Positions 15,096 to 22,924 of a stretch of DNA of 46,407 nt are shown here, piece by piece (within the stretch, counting starts at the first letter, position 1; the number at the start of each line of letters is the position of its first letter). The translations under genes and the position numbers were made by a program. This stretch comes from a virus. The DNA is taken from positions 1-46,407 of the IMG/VR virus record IMGVR_UViG_3300009409_001088; one strand, written 5' to 3'. The notes beneath the pieces are model-generated. The model saw nothing but the letters and a program-made list of their open reading frames with translations. It was not told the DNA's origin and ran no database searches.

Positions 15096-15764
15096 TTACG
15101 CCACAGATACCGTGGCATGTGTGTAGAAGTAGTTAATCGCTTCGCGCAGTTGATCATAATAGTCCATTGGACGAATTGTAAACACTTGTAACCCCTCTGG
15201 AGACGCGACAGGAAGCACGACCTGTTTGCACTTCATTCCCGTGCGTTCATACAAGGCGAGTGCGTAGAACGCGCCCTGTACGCAGTAGGACTGAACATAC
15301 GCTTCCTTCTTCGGTTTGTTGGATTGCTTGAAGTCTACGATAGACAACACGCCGTCCACTTCCGCAATCAAGTCGGTACGTCCTGCCACCAAGAGTTTGT
15401 CGGAATAGAGATCAACTTCCTGCTCGTAGACGCCGGTAATGTTCGCGTCGAGCCATGGATGGAGGTGTCGCCAGAGTTCCATCACATGTGGCTCGACATC
15501 GTCGATGGGTAAATTGCCGAGATATTCCTCGGCGAGTGTGTGGAGTTTGAGGCCACGCCCTGATGCCGTTTTTGAAACCTGCGCGGCTACCTTTTTCCCG
15601 ACACGCTTCTGCCATGCTATGAGTTCCGGTTTCGGTTTCGCTCCGAGAACACGCGTGATAGAAGGATAGACCAGTTCAGTGCCTACAACAGAATACACAC
15701 GACCGGTGGTCGAGTTATGCTGTTTGAGCTTGGGGAGTCCGAGCGGCGTATGATGATGAAACAT
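15096..15764 (-). CDS. PD-(D/E)XK nuclease (RecB/MGME1-like)
   Basis: 222 residues. The catalytic core is AGRTDLIAEVDG with D131, then SIVDFKQSNK with D144 and K146, followed by YVQSYCVQGAFYALAL, the QxxxY-like helix of RecB-type nucleases. It probably trims or cuts ssDNA ends in replication or recombination, as MGME1-like nucleases do. Its ATG overlaps by one base the stop of the FmdB-type gene that precedes it on this strand. Confidence 0.8.
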   Translation of the reverse strand: MFHHHTPLGLPKLKQHNSTTGRVYSVVGTELVYPSITRVLGAKPKPELIAWQKRVGKKVAAQVSKTASGRGLKLHTLAEEYLGNLPIDDVEPHVMELWRHLHPWLDANITGVYEQEVDLYSDKLLVAGRTDLIAEVDGVLSIVDFKQSNKPKKEAYVQSYCVQGAFYALALYERTGMKCKQVVLPVASPEGLQVFTIRPMDYYDQLREAINYFYTHATVSVA

Positions 15765-16024
15765 TACTCTGGAATCTGTATGGTTGATCCGCGATTTCTT
15801 TTCTTGATGTCGCGGAGCATGTCCTTGAATGTCTCTGGTGTTTTCAGCCCACCTCGGTTGATGGTGTAGCTCACGCCTGGCGCGGCGATTACACGCTCAA
15901 GTGTGCCTTCCTTTTTACACGTCGGGCACGGTTGTGTGGTCGGATAGTCACGTTCGGCAATTAAAAATTGCACGTCCTCTATCCTAAAGTCACAAGCATT
16001 ACAGGCGTAGTCATAACGTGGCAC
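15764..16024 (-). CDS. FmdB-type zinc-ribbon protein (first copy)
   Basis: 86 residues starting MPRYDYACNACDF. C8, C11, C33 and C36 form a zinc ribbon, the pattern of the FmdB regulatory-protein family. The remainder is basic (ERVIAAPGVSYTINRGG and later RDIKKRNRG) and could bind nucleic acid. A second copy is at 18595-18789. Role in phages is not established; transcription regulation is a guess. Confidence 0.7.
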   Translation of the reverse strand: MPRYDYACNACDFRIEDVQFLIAERDYPTTQPCPTCKKEGTLERVIAAPGVSYTINRGGLKTPETFKDMLRDIKKRNRGSTIQIPE

Positions 16025-16035
16025 AAAAACACTCC

Positions 16036-16374
16036 TTAGTGGATATACGTATTTGAGGAATACAGCCTGGGATTTTCAAATCGTTCATCGGGCCCGACCG
16101 AGTTCGGTAGATATGTAAGCACGCCCAATGAGGCACGAACAACCTGTGCAATGTCATCGTAAAAGTTACTATGTTCGGGTGGAACTAAGCTCGCCCGCAT
16201 TTCACAAACGTTCGCCAGCACTAGCAGACAATCCATAGCAGACTCTTGTGATGTCTCATCCATCATTGCCTGTGCGAATTCCTGCATTGCTTCCACTTCT
16301 TCTTCTTTACTTTCGAATATCGATGACATTACCGTGTCTTTGCGGTATCGAATCTTAGGTGGCGTCGGATTCAT
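16036..16374 (-). CDS. Hypothetical acidic protein
   Basis: 112 residues, not recognised. It is acidic near the N-terminus (IFESKEEEVEAMQEFAQAMM) and mostly helical. GAAGGAG lies seven bases upstream of the ATG at 16374, which fixes the start. It overlaps the upstream membrane-protein gene by 20 bases. Confidence 0.6.
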   Translation of the reverse strand: MNPTPPKIRYRKDTVMSSIFESKEEEVEAMQEFAQAMMDETSQESAMDCLLVLANVCEMRASLVPPEHSNFYDDIAQVVRASLGVLTYLPNSVGPDERFENPRLYSSNTYIH

Positions 16375-16699
16375 TATGCGACTCCTTCTCAGATGATGTC
16401 GAAGTTTCCTCGGACATCCACCGTCGAACGCGTGCTATTGAATCAGGCGTCAACCGGCGGACCAGCGGGCTGCCCATCGTCGCCCGTATGTAAACACAGA
16501 GCGCACCTATTCCCAACACTATATCCCCGAATGAATCCGCCGCCGGAAGATTGTATATAGCAATCGCGAGAGCGGACAGCGCGATGCCGATGCGAATTGC
16601 TTTATCGAATTGTAGGGTAGTTTCGCACTCTAGTTTAAGCTGCGATGCAACACGCTGCGAGACGGATTCGCTAAGGAGGTCGTTATCTTCGCTGCTCAT
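16355..16699 (-). CDS. Small protein with two membrane helices
   Basis: 114 residues from the ATG at 16697-16699, which overlaps the stop of the upstream gene as ATGA; a GTG four codons earlier is possible. Two hydrophobic segments (about 35-51 and 57-72, IGIALSALAIAIY and IVLGIGALCVYI) suggest a hairpin in the inner membrane, flanked by acidic termini. Could be a minor holin or membrane effector; no evidence beyond topology. Confidence 0.55.
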   Translation of the reverse strand: MSSEDNDLLSESVSQRVASQLKLECETTLQFDKAIRIGIALSALAIAIYNLPAADSFGDIVLGIGALCVYIRATMGSPLVRRLTPDSIARVRRWMSEETSTSSEKESHNESDAT

Positions 16700-16890
16700 T
16701 GTCTTTTCCACTCGTCATAGTCTTCAAACGCTTCCGTGTCGTTATTCTTCACCGCATGGCGCAACTCTGTTTCTATCCGTTGCTTGGTTGGTACCTTGAC
16801 GATCTTATCGGTATACGGGCTCAGTTCTCGCTTTCGGTTTAAGTTTTTGTACGCGGAGACTTTTTTTCTCTGACGTATTCCGTTAGACAT
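16696..16890 (-). CDS. Small basic hypothetical protein
   Basis: 64 residues, rich in Lys and Arg at the N-terminus (RQRKKVSAYKNLNRKREL) with an acidic C-terminal part. Unrecognised. It overlaps the next gene by four bases (ATGA), a sign of a real operon member. Confidence 0.5.
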   Translation of the reverse strand: MSNGIRQRKKVSAYKNLNRKRELSPYTDKIVKVPTKQRIETELRHAVKNNDTEAFEDYDEWKRQ

Positions 16891-16908
16891 GATACTTTCA
16901 TTAACCTC

Positions 16909-17391
16909 TTATCGAAGAAATTTAATAGAGACCGGGCGTTCCAACAAGCCAGGAAACGCCGCATCAACGATTTTCTTTGGCACTCGATAGGCATTGACAA
17001 ACTTTCCGTCCTTCGCCGCCACGATCATCGCCGCTTCAGTTGGGTGGATGCGCTCAAGAAGTTGTTGGAACAACACTTCACGTCGCCGTGGCGCGAGTCC
17101 GTCGTTGCCGCCACGCAAATAAAGGTACATGGTTCGCATCTCCCGCATCAGGTTTGATGGCGTCAATCCATGTGCGCCCTTTTCGGCTTTGTGTGGCGGC
17201 GTACCTTCGGGTAACAACCACTCAACATCCGAGTGCGCCAACTTCAAGAAATACAGTAAGGCCTGTGAGTTATTCTCGCGGAGGTTCTTGACCTTGTCCG
17301 CTATCTTGATGAGTTTCTGTTGCCGTTCGAACACTTCCCCGAGACTCCGAAGGTGCCGTGAATGCTTTATCCTCATGATTGGCAGTGCCAT
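16909..17391 (-). CDS. Conserved T4-like phage protein (resembles DUF6433)
   Basis: 160 residues. The segments KVKNLRENNSQALLYFLKLA, WLLPEGTPPHK, MYLYLRGG and FPGLLERPVSIKFLR look like a family of unknown function common in T4-like marine phages, to my recollection DUF6433. Start could be M1 or M6; both overlap the upstream gene. Function unknown. Confidence 0.65.
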   Translation of the reverse strand: MALPIMRIKHSRHLRSLGEVFERQQKLIKIADKVKNLRENNSQALLYFLKLAHSDVEWLLPEGTPPHKAEKGAHGLTPSNLMREMRTMYLYLRGGNDGLAPRRREVLFQQLLERIHPTEAAMIVAAKDGKFVNAYRVPKKIVDAAFPGLLERPVSIKFLR

Positions 17392-17620
17392 TCTCCGATA
17401 ATAGGTGACAGACTTGTTTCAATAAACGCACGATATCGACAATTGGCTGATCACACGCCGTATTCCATCGACCCGTACTCTCATAGTATTGTATCATACT
17501 TTTCAAACGAGCGAGCGTTTCTTCTTCCAGCTTTTTATATACTTCTGCCGATGATAGGTTATCAACGACGGGTTGTACGTAATCACTCCGCGGCGTAAAA
17601 GGAATAACGTTTGCAGTCAT
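17270..17620 (-). CDS. Hypothetical protein overlapping its neighbour by 122 bp
   Basis: 116 residues beginning MTANVIPFTPRSDYVQP, with a helical core (KKLEEETLARLKSMIQYYE) and a polar C-terminus (TETHQDSGQGQEPPRE). The last ~40 codons lie in the same DNA as the start of the next gene in another frame. The ATG overlaps the stop of the GT4 gene as ATGA. Unrecognised. Confidence 0.55.
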   Translation of the reverse strand: MTANVIPFTPRSDYVQPVVDNLSSAEVYKKLEEETLARLKSMIQYYESTGRWNTACDQPIVDIVRLLKQVCHLLSENGTANHEDKAFTAPSESRGSVRTATETHQDSGQGQEPPRE

Positions 17621-18588
17621 TCAATAACCAACTTCTGTACTGGTGTGCCTTCGCTAATGACCGCCTTCAACAGATGCTTCCATGATTCCACACGTCCTTC
17701 AAACGAGTAGAACTGTTGATAGTAGATGCTCTGGAGCTTGAGGATGGTGTGAATGTGTTCATCATCATAGGTGTCTATCGCTCGACGCATACACCCCAGC
17801 GTACGGGTAATCATCACTTCGGGGCGTTCATCGAATTCGAACATCCAGGCCCATTCCGCCGCGGTTTCCGGCAGCGCACCAAAGTTTGTGGTGATTGCCA
17901 AGCAGCCCGACATGAGGGCTTCCTGAATCGCCATACATGAGGTTTCCGCGTAGATGGACGGATAGACAAACACATGTGAGTCCATTAGTGCGCCACGCAC
18001 GATGCTGTTCTCCTGTGTGCCGTGATAGACGACACACGGGTTCGCCTTCAAGGCGTCGAACACGGGCTTGAACTGCTCGTCTGCGTTTTCCCATCCGTAA
18101 ATCTTGAAGGACGAATAAACGTGAAGTTCCCAATCCTGGCGTTCCTTTGCGAGTGCAGCCGCGGCCGCCGTCAAGATTGCCAGGCCACGATGCGGGGTGG
18201 ACGTATACATAAACCGCAGTTTTCCATCCTGCTTTGGTTTGGGAAGCACGGCCGCCCGATGCGGCACACCATTTTTGATGACGAGGCCTTCGCTATACGG
18301 AATACCGAGATACTGATTATACTGCTGTTGCTGCCAATGAGAGACAAACACAATGCGATTGAACTGTGTACGATACGTCGGGTCACGCAAGACAGCACTG
18401 GCGGGATCTTGCGGCAAATCTTGAAGAATAAGAACACGCGGCTTATCTTCAAAGGTGTAATTCTCTGGGCGAGACATCATAATTTGAACTTGGTCAGTCA
18501 GTTCTGGCAGCGCCTTCCGAATATTCGCTTCCAGTAATTCTGTGCCGCCCATGGGCTTTGCGTTGGGGTCGAACGCGTCGTCACTCAT
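17617..18588 (-). CDS. Glycosyltransferase family 4-like
   Basis: 323 residues with the GT-B C-terminal domain: RFMYTSTPHRGLAIL, then ELHVYSSFKIYGW, HGTQENSIVRGALMDSHVF, and the nucleotide-sugar motif FVYPSIYAETSCMAIQEAL with E as the catalytic-loop acid. The N-terminal Rossmann half is shorter than usual (typical GT4 proteins have about 370 residues), including PMGGTELLEANIRKA. AAGGA precedes the ATG. Donor unknown; the UDP-sugar genes close by suggest UDP-xylose or UDP-glucuronate, which is inference. Confidence 0.8.
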   Translation of the reverse strand: MSDDAFDPNAKPMGGTELLEANIRKALPELTDQVQIMMSRPENYTFEDKPRVLILQDLPQDPASAVLRDPTYRTQFNRIVFVSHWQQQQYNQYLGIPYSEGLVIKNGVPHRAAVLPKPKQDGKLRFMYTSTPHRGLAILTAAAAALAKERQDWELHVYSSFKIYGWENADEQFKPVFDALKANPCVVYHGTQENSIVRGALMDSHVFVYPSIYAETSCMAIQEALMSGCLAITTNFGALPETAAEWAWMFEFDERPEVMITRTLGCMRRAIDTYDDEHIHTILKLQSIYYQQFYSFEGRVESWKHLLKAVISEGTPVQKLVIE

Positions 18589-18594
18589 TGAGTA

Positions 18595-18789
18595 TCATCC
18601 TTTTTTAGAGTATCGGTTTTGGGCGTTGTAGCCTTTGATAATGAAACTGCTGACGCTGCTGAGTCTTTCAATCGTCTCACCCGCGCCGCCGCATTCAGGA
18701 CACGCAACTTCTCCAAGATTTCGGTAGGAGTGAACATACTGTTGGAAATGTTTTTCGCAGTCATGGCAAATCAATTCATAGAGTGGCAT
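18595..18789 (-). CDS. FmdB-type zinc-ribbon protein (second copy)
   Basis: 64 residues starting MPLYELICHDCEKHF. C8, C11, C30 and C33 form the zinc ribbon, with ECGGAGETIERL after it. Paralogue of 15764-16024. The start overlaps the end of the dehydrogenase gene by 14 bases. Confidence 0.7.
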   Translation of the reverse strand: MPLYELICHDCEKHFQQYVHSYRNLGEVACPECGGAGETIERLSSVSSFIIKGYNAQNRYSKKG

Positions 18790-19663
18790 GTTTTGGTTTT
18801 GGAACCACCGCTTCGACTATGTCTTTCGTATCAAGAATACCTCGTCGAATAGACCAGTTATAATCGACGGCCGCCTTTAATGTTGCGAAGTCGTATCTCA
18901 TGAGATCGCAGGCATGGAGCAACGCCGCGGTATCTTTGGGGAAACAGAAGCCGCCCCAGCCACGCTGTTGTGTGACGGTCGTGTGGTTAGCACCAATATC
19001 GTCACGCATGATGAGCAGCGACCGGACAACGTCGAAGTCCAATCCCTGCCGTTGACACAGATCGAAGATGTGATTGAAGAAGCTCACCTTCACTGCCAGA
19101 AAACCGTTCGACGCATACTTCATCATGATGGCTTCCTTGACCGCGCACTGGTGGATGTGAGCTTTGGGTAGCACCGTGTTGAAGTACTTCGTCCATGTGG
19201 CGTCAGGCGTATCATCACCAAGCACCACAAAATCCTGTGCGGCAAAGTCTGCGGCCGCGTCGGCCGCCTTTAGGAATTCGGGGGAGTATGTTATCTTCAT
19301 GTGTGGACGCTGCGCCTTGATCGTGTCCCAAGATCCAAACGTGAGCGTACTCTTGATAAGCACCGGCACGTCAGGGTACTGGTGTGCAACACGCTTAAGT
19401 ACGTCTAGAACGTTGTCGATATTACAACTACCATCGGGTGCCTGCGGTGTGGAGACACAGACGATGATACCATCGACCTCAACGAATCGCTTCGAACTGA
19501 CAACGCGACCGCCAAGCACCGTATCCGTTTGCGTCGTGCTGTGAAGAAGGTCCCACGAACCACGTTCGGGAAATTGGGGATCGATAATGTAATGGGGAAG
19601 GCGCTTCGACGCGGTGTTGTAAAGGGCAGAACCAACATAACCAAATCCAGCAATAACGTACAT
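18776..19663 (-). CDS. UDP-glucose 6-dehydrogenase-like
   Basis: Oxidises UDP-glucose to UDP-glucuronate with NAD. The Rossmann motif is AGFGYVGSAL (5-14); CVSTP (69-73) and IKSTL (103-107) follow; K182 and N186 in KYASNGF and the catalytic Cys C240 in GWGGFCFPKDTAAL are all kept. At 295 residues it is about 90 shorter than bacterial enzymes and lacks most of the C-terminal UDP-binding domain, so it may be a compact form or need checking. An extended -10 promoter lies 48 bases upstream. With the decarboxylase at 21462-22436 it gives a route to UDP-xylose. Confidence 0.85.
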   Translation of the reverse strand: MYVIAGFGYVGSALYNTASKRLPHYIIDPQFPERGSWDLLHSTTQTDTVLGGRVVSSKRFVEVDGIIVCVSTPQAPDGSCNIDNVLDVLKRVAHQYPDVPVLIKSTLTFGSWDTIKAQRPHMKITYSPEFLKAADAAADFAAQDFVVLGDDTPDATWTKYFNTVLPKAHIHQCAVKEAIMMKYASNGFLAVKVSFFNHIFDLCQRQGLDFDVVRSLLIMRDDIGANHTTVTQQRGWGGFCFPKDTAALLHACDLMRYDFATLKAAVDYNWSIRRGILDTKDIVEAVVPKPKHATL

Positions 19664-19709
19664 GCACTAATCTCCCATTAAAATTCTAGCCCGAAGCATT
19701 TGTTACCGT

Positions 19710-19722
19710 TAATTATATCACA
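19710..19722 (-). promoter_or_regulatory. Extended -10 promoter before the UDP-glucose dehydrogenase
   Basis: The 13-mer TGTGATATAATTA is identical to the one at the tmRNA promoter. No good -35 is visible, but TG one base before TATAAT makes an extended -10. The leader would be about 42 bases and holds GGGAG before the ATG. Confidence 0.6.
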
Positions 19723-20008
19723 GATCGGGAGGCGGGGGAAGCTGCACGGTCACTGCGGTCATGAAAAACTTTCGCATTTCCCTCTCCACAATCTTATCGT
19801 CTCTGTCCCGCGCTTCCATATTCAAAACACACCAATCATCCATCGCCCCCTTTACCTCTCGGCTTCCCTGCCCACTTCCGGCGGGGAATGTTGAGGAGGC
19901 GTAGAACCCGTTGACGCATTCCACCAACATGCTTATTTGCATTGTGGTTGGAGGGGCGTCGTAAAAAACCCCCAACAACATAAAAGATGTGGCGATAGAT
20001 AGAATCAT
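19718..20008 (-). CDS. Hypothetical protein with N-terminal hydrophobic segment
   Basis: 96 residues. Residues 1-16 (MILSIATSFMLLGVFY) look like a signal peptide or membrane anchor. Two Cys follow (VECVNGF and DDWCVLN) with a charged helix (EARDRDDKIVEREMRKFF) and a Pro-rich end. It could be a periplasmic protein. Unrecognised. Confidence 0.5.
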   Translation of the reverse strand: MILSIATSFMLLGVFYDAPPTTMQISMLVECVNGFYASSTFPAGSGQGSREVKGAMDDWCVLNMEARDRDDKIVEREMRKFFMTAVTVQLPPPPDL

Positions 20009-20017
20009 TAACCTACG

Positions 20018-20266
20018 CTAAAAGCTTGAATGAGTCAGTGTGTCTGTAGTCCACCCCTCCACTAGTAGCCCAACATTATTCGAATGCGTGACTAACGTAT
20101 CGTGTTTCAAACACACATCACACATAGCGGTGTGGTACTCTGCAATGGGTAGCGGTTTCTGTTCCTGTACCCACGTACTATATTTAGTCGCGCAGCGCCG
20201 ACACACTGCCGTTGGTTGTTCCTGTGCAATCTTGTAGTCTGCCACAGTTCTATTGGTCCTTGCCAT
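20018..20266 (-). CDS. Small zinc-finger-like protein
   Basis: 82 residues with C22-x2-C25 (VCRRCATKY) and C49-x2-C52 (CDVCLKHD), a likely zinc site. No known family. No clear Shine-Dalgarno site. Confidence 0.5.
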   Translation of the reverse strand: MARTNRTVADYKIAQEQPTAVCRRCATKYSTWVQEQKPLPIAEYHTAMCDVCLKHDTLVTHSNNVGLLVEGWTTDTLTHSSF

Positions 20267-20275
20267 TTCGAATGA

Positions 20276-20497
20276 TCATCGTCCCGTGGATTGATAAGAT
20301 TGCTTATTCCACACCGCGTCCTCGGAATGTGCGTCTCGCCGTGGTCGTTGCGGCCGCGTTGGTGTAATCCTAACGGGGTTCAACTGTTCTGCCTGATGTG
20401 TTGCCCGAGCGCGTTCTTTGATAAGACGCTCCGGTGTGACCTCGCCGTAGAGGGTAGTCTTGATGGTGGTGGTGCCGACGGTAGTTGTAAATGTCAT
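20276..20497 (-). CDS. Hypothetical protein, Thr-rich start
   Basis: The frame is open to 20695 but overlaps the upstream gene; the ATG at 20495-20497 follows AGGAA and lies eight bases after that gene ends. The product has 73 residues: a Thr-rich beta-like start (TFTTTVGTTTIKTTLYGEVT) and a basic C-terminal half. Unrecognised. Confidence 0.55.
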   Translation of the reverse strand: MTFTTTVGTTTIKTTLYGEVTPERLIKERARATHQAEQLNPVRITPTRPQRPRRDAHSEDAVWNKQSYQSTGR

Positions 20498-20505
20498 AAT
20501 GTTTC

Positions 20506-21420
20506 CTAGAACGTTACACTCACGACGAACCCCGTTTGATTGATGGTCACACCAGTTGTCGTGCCGACATACGGTGAGAACCACAAGTTCGTCAACGGTT
20601 GGCGCGCCAGCGACCCGAGGTTGAATGAGATCGGCGCAATACCAACGCTCTGTTCTTCTTTGGACAGTGCGACCATAGGTGTGAGGAATGCCCAACGGGT
20701 ATCTTCGGTTGCTGTCGTGTTACCACGTTTCAACCACGGAGTTGCGAAAAAGATTCGCTGCTCACCGCCCGCGTGTCCGACACCACCCTGTACCGTCAGC
20801 TTGGTGTAGAAGTGCGGCGTGTTGCCTGTAACCGCAACCGTTGTGGTTTCCGTTGTGGGAATCAGCACACGCTCGTCATTTGGGCCGATCTCATATAGAC
20901 GAATGAGGTTCGTTGGGACATTGTCTTTGTCGCGCCCAACGCTATTGACGATGGAGAACTTCTGTGTGAGCGTGTAGTTCGCGATATTATTTTCTGCGGT
21001 GAAGTCCAGTCGCCAGTCTTTGAACGTCACGGTCGCCACGGCGGGTGCTGTCTCTGTCGGTGGAACCACAGTAGTGACCGCAACGCCGGTGCCACTGCTC
21101 TGTGCTTCTGCCAACGACACCGACAGTTGTTCGACCCGTATCTTCAACTCGTCGTTTTGTTCCAGCAAGGCGAGCGCCGCGGTTTGATCCTCTATCTCAA
21201 TATATTCGACCACGACCCTCTCAGTAATGACCTCGACGGGCACCTCTATGGTGACAACATTCGGCGCGGGCTGACTGATGGTGGCGGTTGTTTCGGGTGA
21301 TGGACGTTGCAGGTAGCCAAAGAAAAACGCAGCTACAACCAATATGGTAAGAAATACCGTCACCATTTGTCCACCGCATATGCGCTTGAGTGTGGCGATA
21401 AGTTTATTCAATATATGCAT
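20506..21420 (-). CDS. Membrane-anchored protein with coiled coil and beta-rich C-terminus
   Basis: 304 residues. One membrane helix (about 19-36, MVTVFLTILVVAAFFFGY), a Val/Glu-rich linker, a coiled coil (QTAALALLEQNDELKIRVEQ), a Thr/Val-rich stretch, then about 170 residues of beta structure ending in GFVVSVTF. A terminal Phe is usual for outer-membrane beta-strands. The layout (inner-membrane anchor, helix, beta domain) suggests a protein that spans the periplasm. CTAAATA lies eight bases upstream of the ATG, indicating late expression. Function unknown. Confidence 0.65.
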   Translation of the reverse strand: MHILNKLIATLKRICGGQMVTVFLTILVVAAFFFGYLQRPSPETTATISQPAPNVVTIEVPVEVITERVVVEYIEIEDQTAALALLEQNDELKIRVEQLSVSLAEAQSSGTGVAVTTVVPPTETAPAVATVTFKDWRLDFTAENNIANYTLTQKFSIVNSVGRDKDNVPTNLIRLYEIGPNDERVLIPTTETTTVAVTGNTPHFYTKLTVQGGVGHAGGEQRIFFATPWLKRGNTTATEDTRWAFLTPMVALSKEEQSVGIAPISFNLGSLARQPLTNLWFSPYVGTTTGVTINQTGFVVSVTF

Positions 21421-21428
21421 CTTACGGC

Positions 21429-21435
21429 TATTTAG
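21429..21435 (-). promoter_or_regulatory. CTAAATA late-promoter-like element
   Basis: CTAAATA on the minus strand, in the 41-bp gap after the epimerase gene, eight bases before the next ATG. Confidence 0.45.
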
Positions 21436-21461
21436 CTCACCAACGCACTTCTTAAGAAGGA

Positions 21462-22436
21462 TCAGTTGGCGACGAGCCTCGCGAGGCCCTCTGGCGTTGA
21501 CGATGTAAAGTAATCAATAGTCTTCTGAAGGCCCTGTTCAAGTGTGACGGACGGTTCCCATTGTAACATCGTTTTGGCAAGCGTGATGTCTGGTTGTCGT
21601 TTTTTAGGATCGTCCACCGGAAGGGGACGAAAGACGATGCGACTTCTGGAATTAGTCAACCGGATTACCGTGCGGGCGATTTCCTCCACCGTGACCTCAC
21701 ATGGATTGCCAATGTTGATTGGGTCGCTCCAACTCGCATCTAATGCCATCAACCGCATCACGCCCTCGACGAGATCCGTTATGTAACAGAAGCTCCGCGT
21801 CTGACTACCGTCACCGAAGACCGTCACATCTTCATTGTAGAGTGCCTGAGATATAAACGCTGGGATAGCGCGGCCATCCTTGGGCCTCATATGTGGACCG
21901 TAGGTGTTGAAGATACGTGCAATCTTTACGTTGAGTCCGTGGGAACGATGATACGCGAGCGTCAGTGCTTCAGCAAATCGCTTCGCTTCGTCATACACAC
22001 CACGTGGTCCAGTGGGGTTGACGTTGCCCCAGTACGTTTCCTTTTGTGGATGTTCCAGTGGATCACCGTACACCTCAGACGTTGACGCGAGGATAAATCC
22101 CGCATTTTTCGCTTTCGCGAGTCCTAGCGCATTGAGTGTTCCAAGAGAACCGACCTTGAGTGTTTGGATCGGCAGTTCAAGGTAGTCCTTTGGGCTTGCG
22201 GGACTCGCCCAGTGTAGCACGAAATCAACCGGGCCATCGATGTCGATGGGATGGGTGACATCATGCCGAATGAAGTAGAACGAATCATAGAGTTCAAACT
22301 GCCGTAAATTGGCAATGTTCGCAAGACTACCAGTCAGGAGATTGTCGATACCGATCACCTTATGTCCGCGATTTAGCAGCGTCTGACTGAGATGAGAGCC
22401 GATGAATCCGGCCGCACCCGTAACAACTATTCTCAC
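21462..22436 (-). CDS. UDP-glucuronate decarboxylase-like (UDP-xylose synthase)
   Basis: A 324-residue short-chain dehydrogenase/reductase. NAD motif [10 protein letters not shown] (7-16); [14 protein letters not shown] (118-131) and [19 protein letters not shown] (135-153) contain the active-site residues including Y148 and K152. The EVYGDP-EHPQ-YWG-VNP-GPR order is the signature of UDP-xylose synthase, which turns UDP-glucuronate into UDP-xylose, rather than of GalE or RmlB. Starts at a GTG that overlaps the stop of the upstream gene (GTGA). Confidence 0.85.
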   Translation of the reverse strand: MRIVVTGAAGFIGSHLSQTLLNRGHKVIGIDNLLTGSLANIANLRQFELYDSFYFIRHDVTHPIDIDGPVDFVLHWASPASPKDYLELPIQTLKVGSLGTLNALGLAKAKNAGFILASTSEVYGDPLEHPQKETYWGNVNPTGPRGVYDEAKRFAEALTLAYHRSHGLNVKIARIFNTYGPHMRPKDGRAIPAFISQALYNEDVTVFGDGSQTRSFCYITDLVEGVMRLMALDASWSDPINIGNPCEVTVEEIARTVIRLTNSRSRIVFRPLPVDDPKKRQPDITLAKTMLQWEPSVTLEQGLQKTIDYFTSSTPEGLARLVAN

Positions 22437-22645
22437 GACGACGCTTTTTTTAGCTCTTTCTGATATCGCTGACGTTGTCTTACGGCGCCAATACCTTTCC
22501 CCAATCGCCGATCTAGGTCATCGAGCTTATGCTGTGTCGTGAGTTCGTCCCAGCGAGCAGTGCGCTCGGCACCCTCTTTGATTCGCTCTACCTTGCGATC
22601 AGGGCGTGGCGTGTTTTTCTTTCCGCTACCTTTAAGTATAGTCAT
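22433..22645 (-). CDS. Small basic hypothetical protein
   Basis: 70 residues, highly charged, with [20 protein letters not shown] and a helical C-terminus. AGGAA lies upstream of the ATG (22643-22645). Unrecognised. Overlaps the decarboxylase start by four bases. Confidence 0.5.
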   Translation of the reverse strand: MTILKGSGKKNTPRPDRKVERIKEGAERTARWDELTTQHKLDDLDRRLGKGIGAVRQRQRYQKELKKASS

Positions 22646-22654
22646 TTCACGTTC

Positions 22655-22924
22655 CTATTGACGGTTACGTTTGCGAGAACTTTTTGCTAATTGCGCCTTG
22701 CGACGGTTCTTCGCTTTCGTCTTTGCTTTACTCTTGACTCGCAATACACGACGTTGCTCTACTTCGACCATCTGTCGCAAAATTGCGAGTTTCTTGGCCT
22801 GCAGTTCAGCTTCGGGTACCGTGATCCGTTTCGGTGTCGTGTCTGTCGTGTCGCCTTCGGGTGCGCCGGTAATTTCATACTCGACAGGTTCGGTAGGTGC
22901 AATAAGAGTTGGTTCTTTGTCCAT
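22655..22924 (-). CDS. Hypothetical protein with Lys/Arg-rich C-terminus
   Basis: 89 residues from the ATG at 22922-22924, which overlaps the TAA of the previous gene (TAATG) and has GGGGAG four bases upstream. An acidic/Pro/Thr-rich N-terminal half is followed by a strongly basic tail (KSKAKTKAKNRRKAQLAKSS), suggesting nucleic acid binding. Unrecognised. Confidence 0.55.
   Translation of the reverse strand: MDKEPTLIAPTEPVEYEITGAPEGDTTDTTPKRITVPEAELQAKKLAILRQMVEVEQRRVLRVKSKAKTKAKNRRKAQLAKSSRKRNRQ

Noticed and set aside
20498-20695. N-terminal extension of the 20276 gene
   Set aside because: It overlaps the beta domain of the membrane protein; the ATG at 20497 has AGGAA in front.
21442-21453. 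Palindrome CTTCTTAAGAAG as a terminator
   Set aside because: No loop and no T-run on the minus strand; too weak to call.
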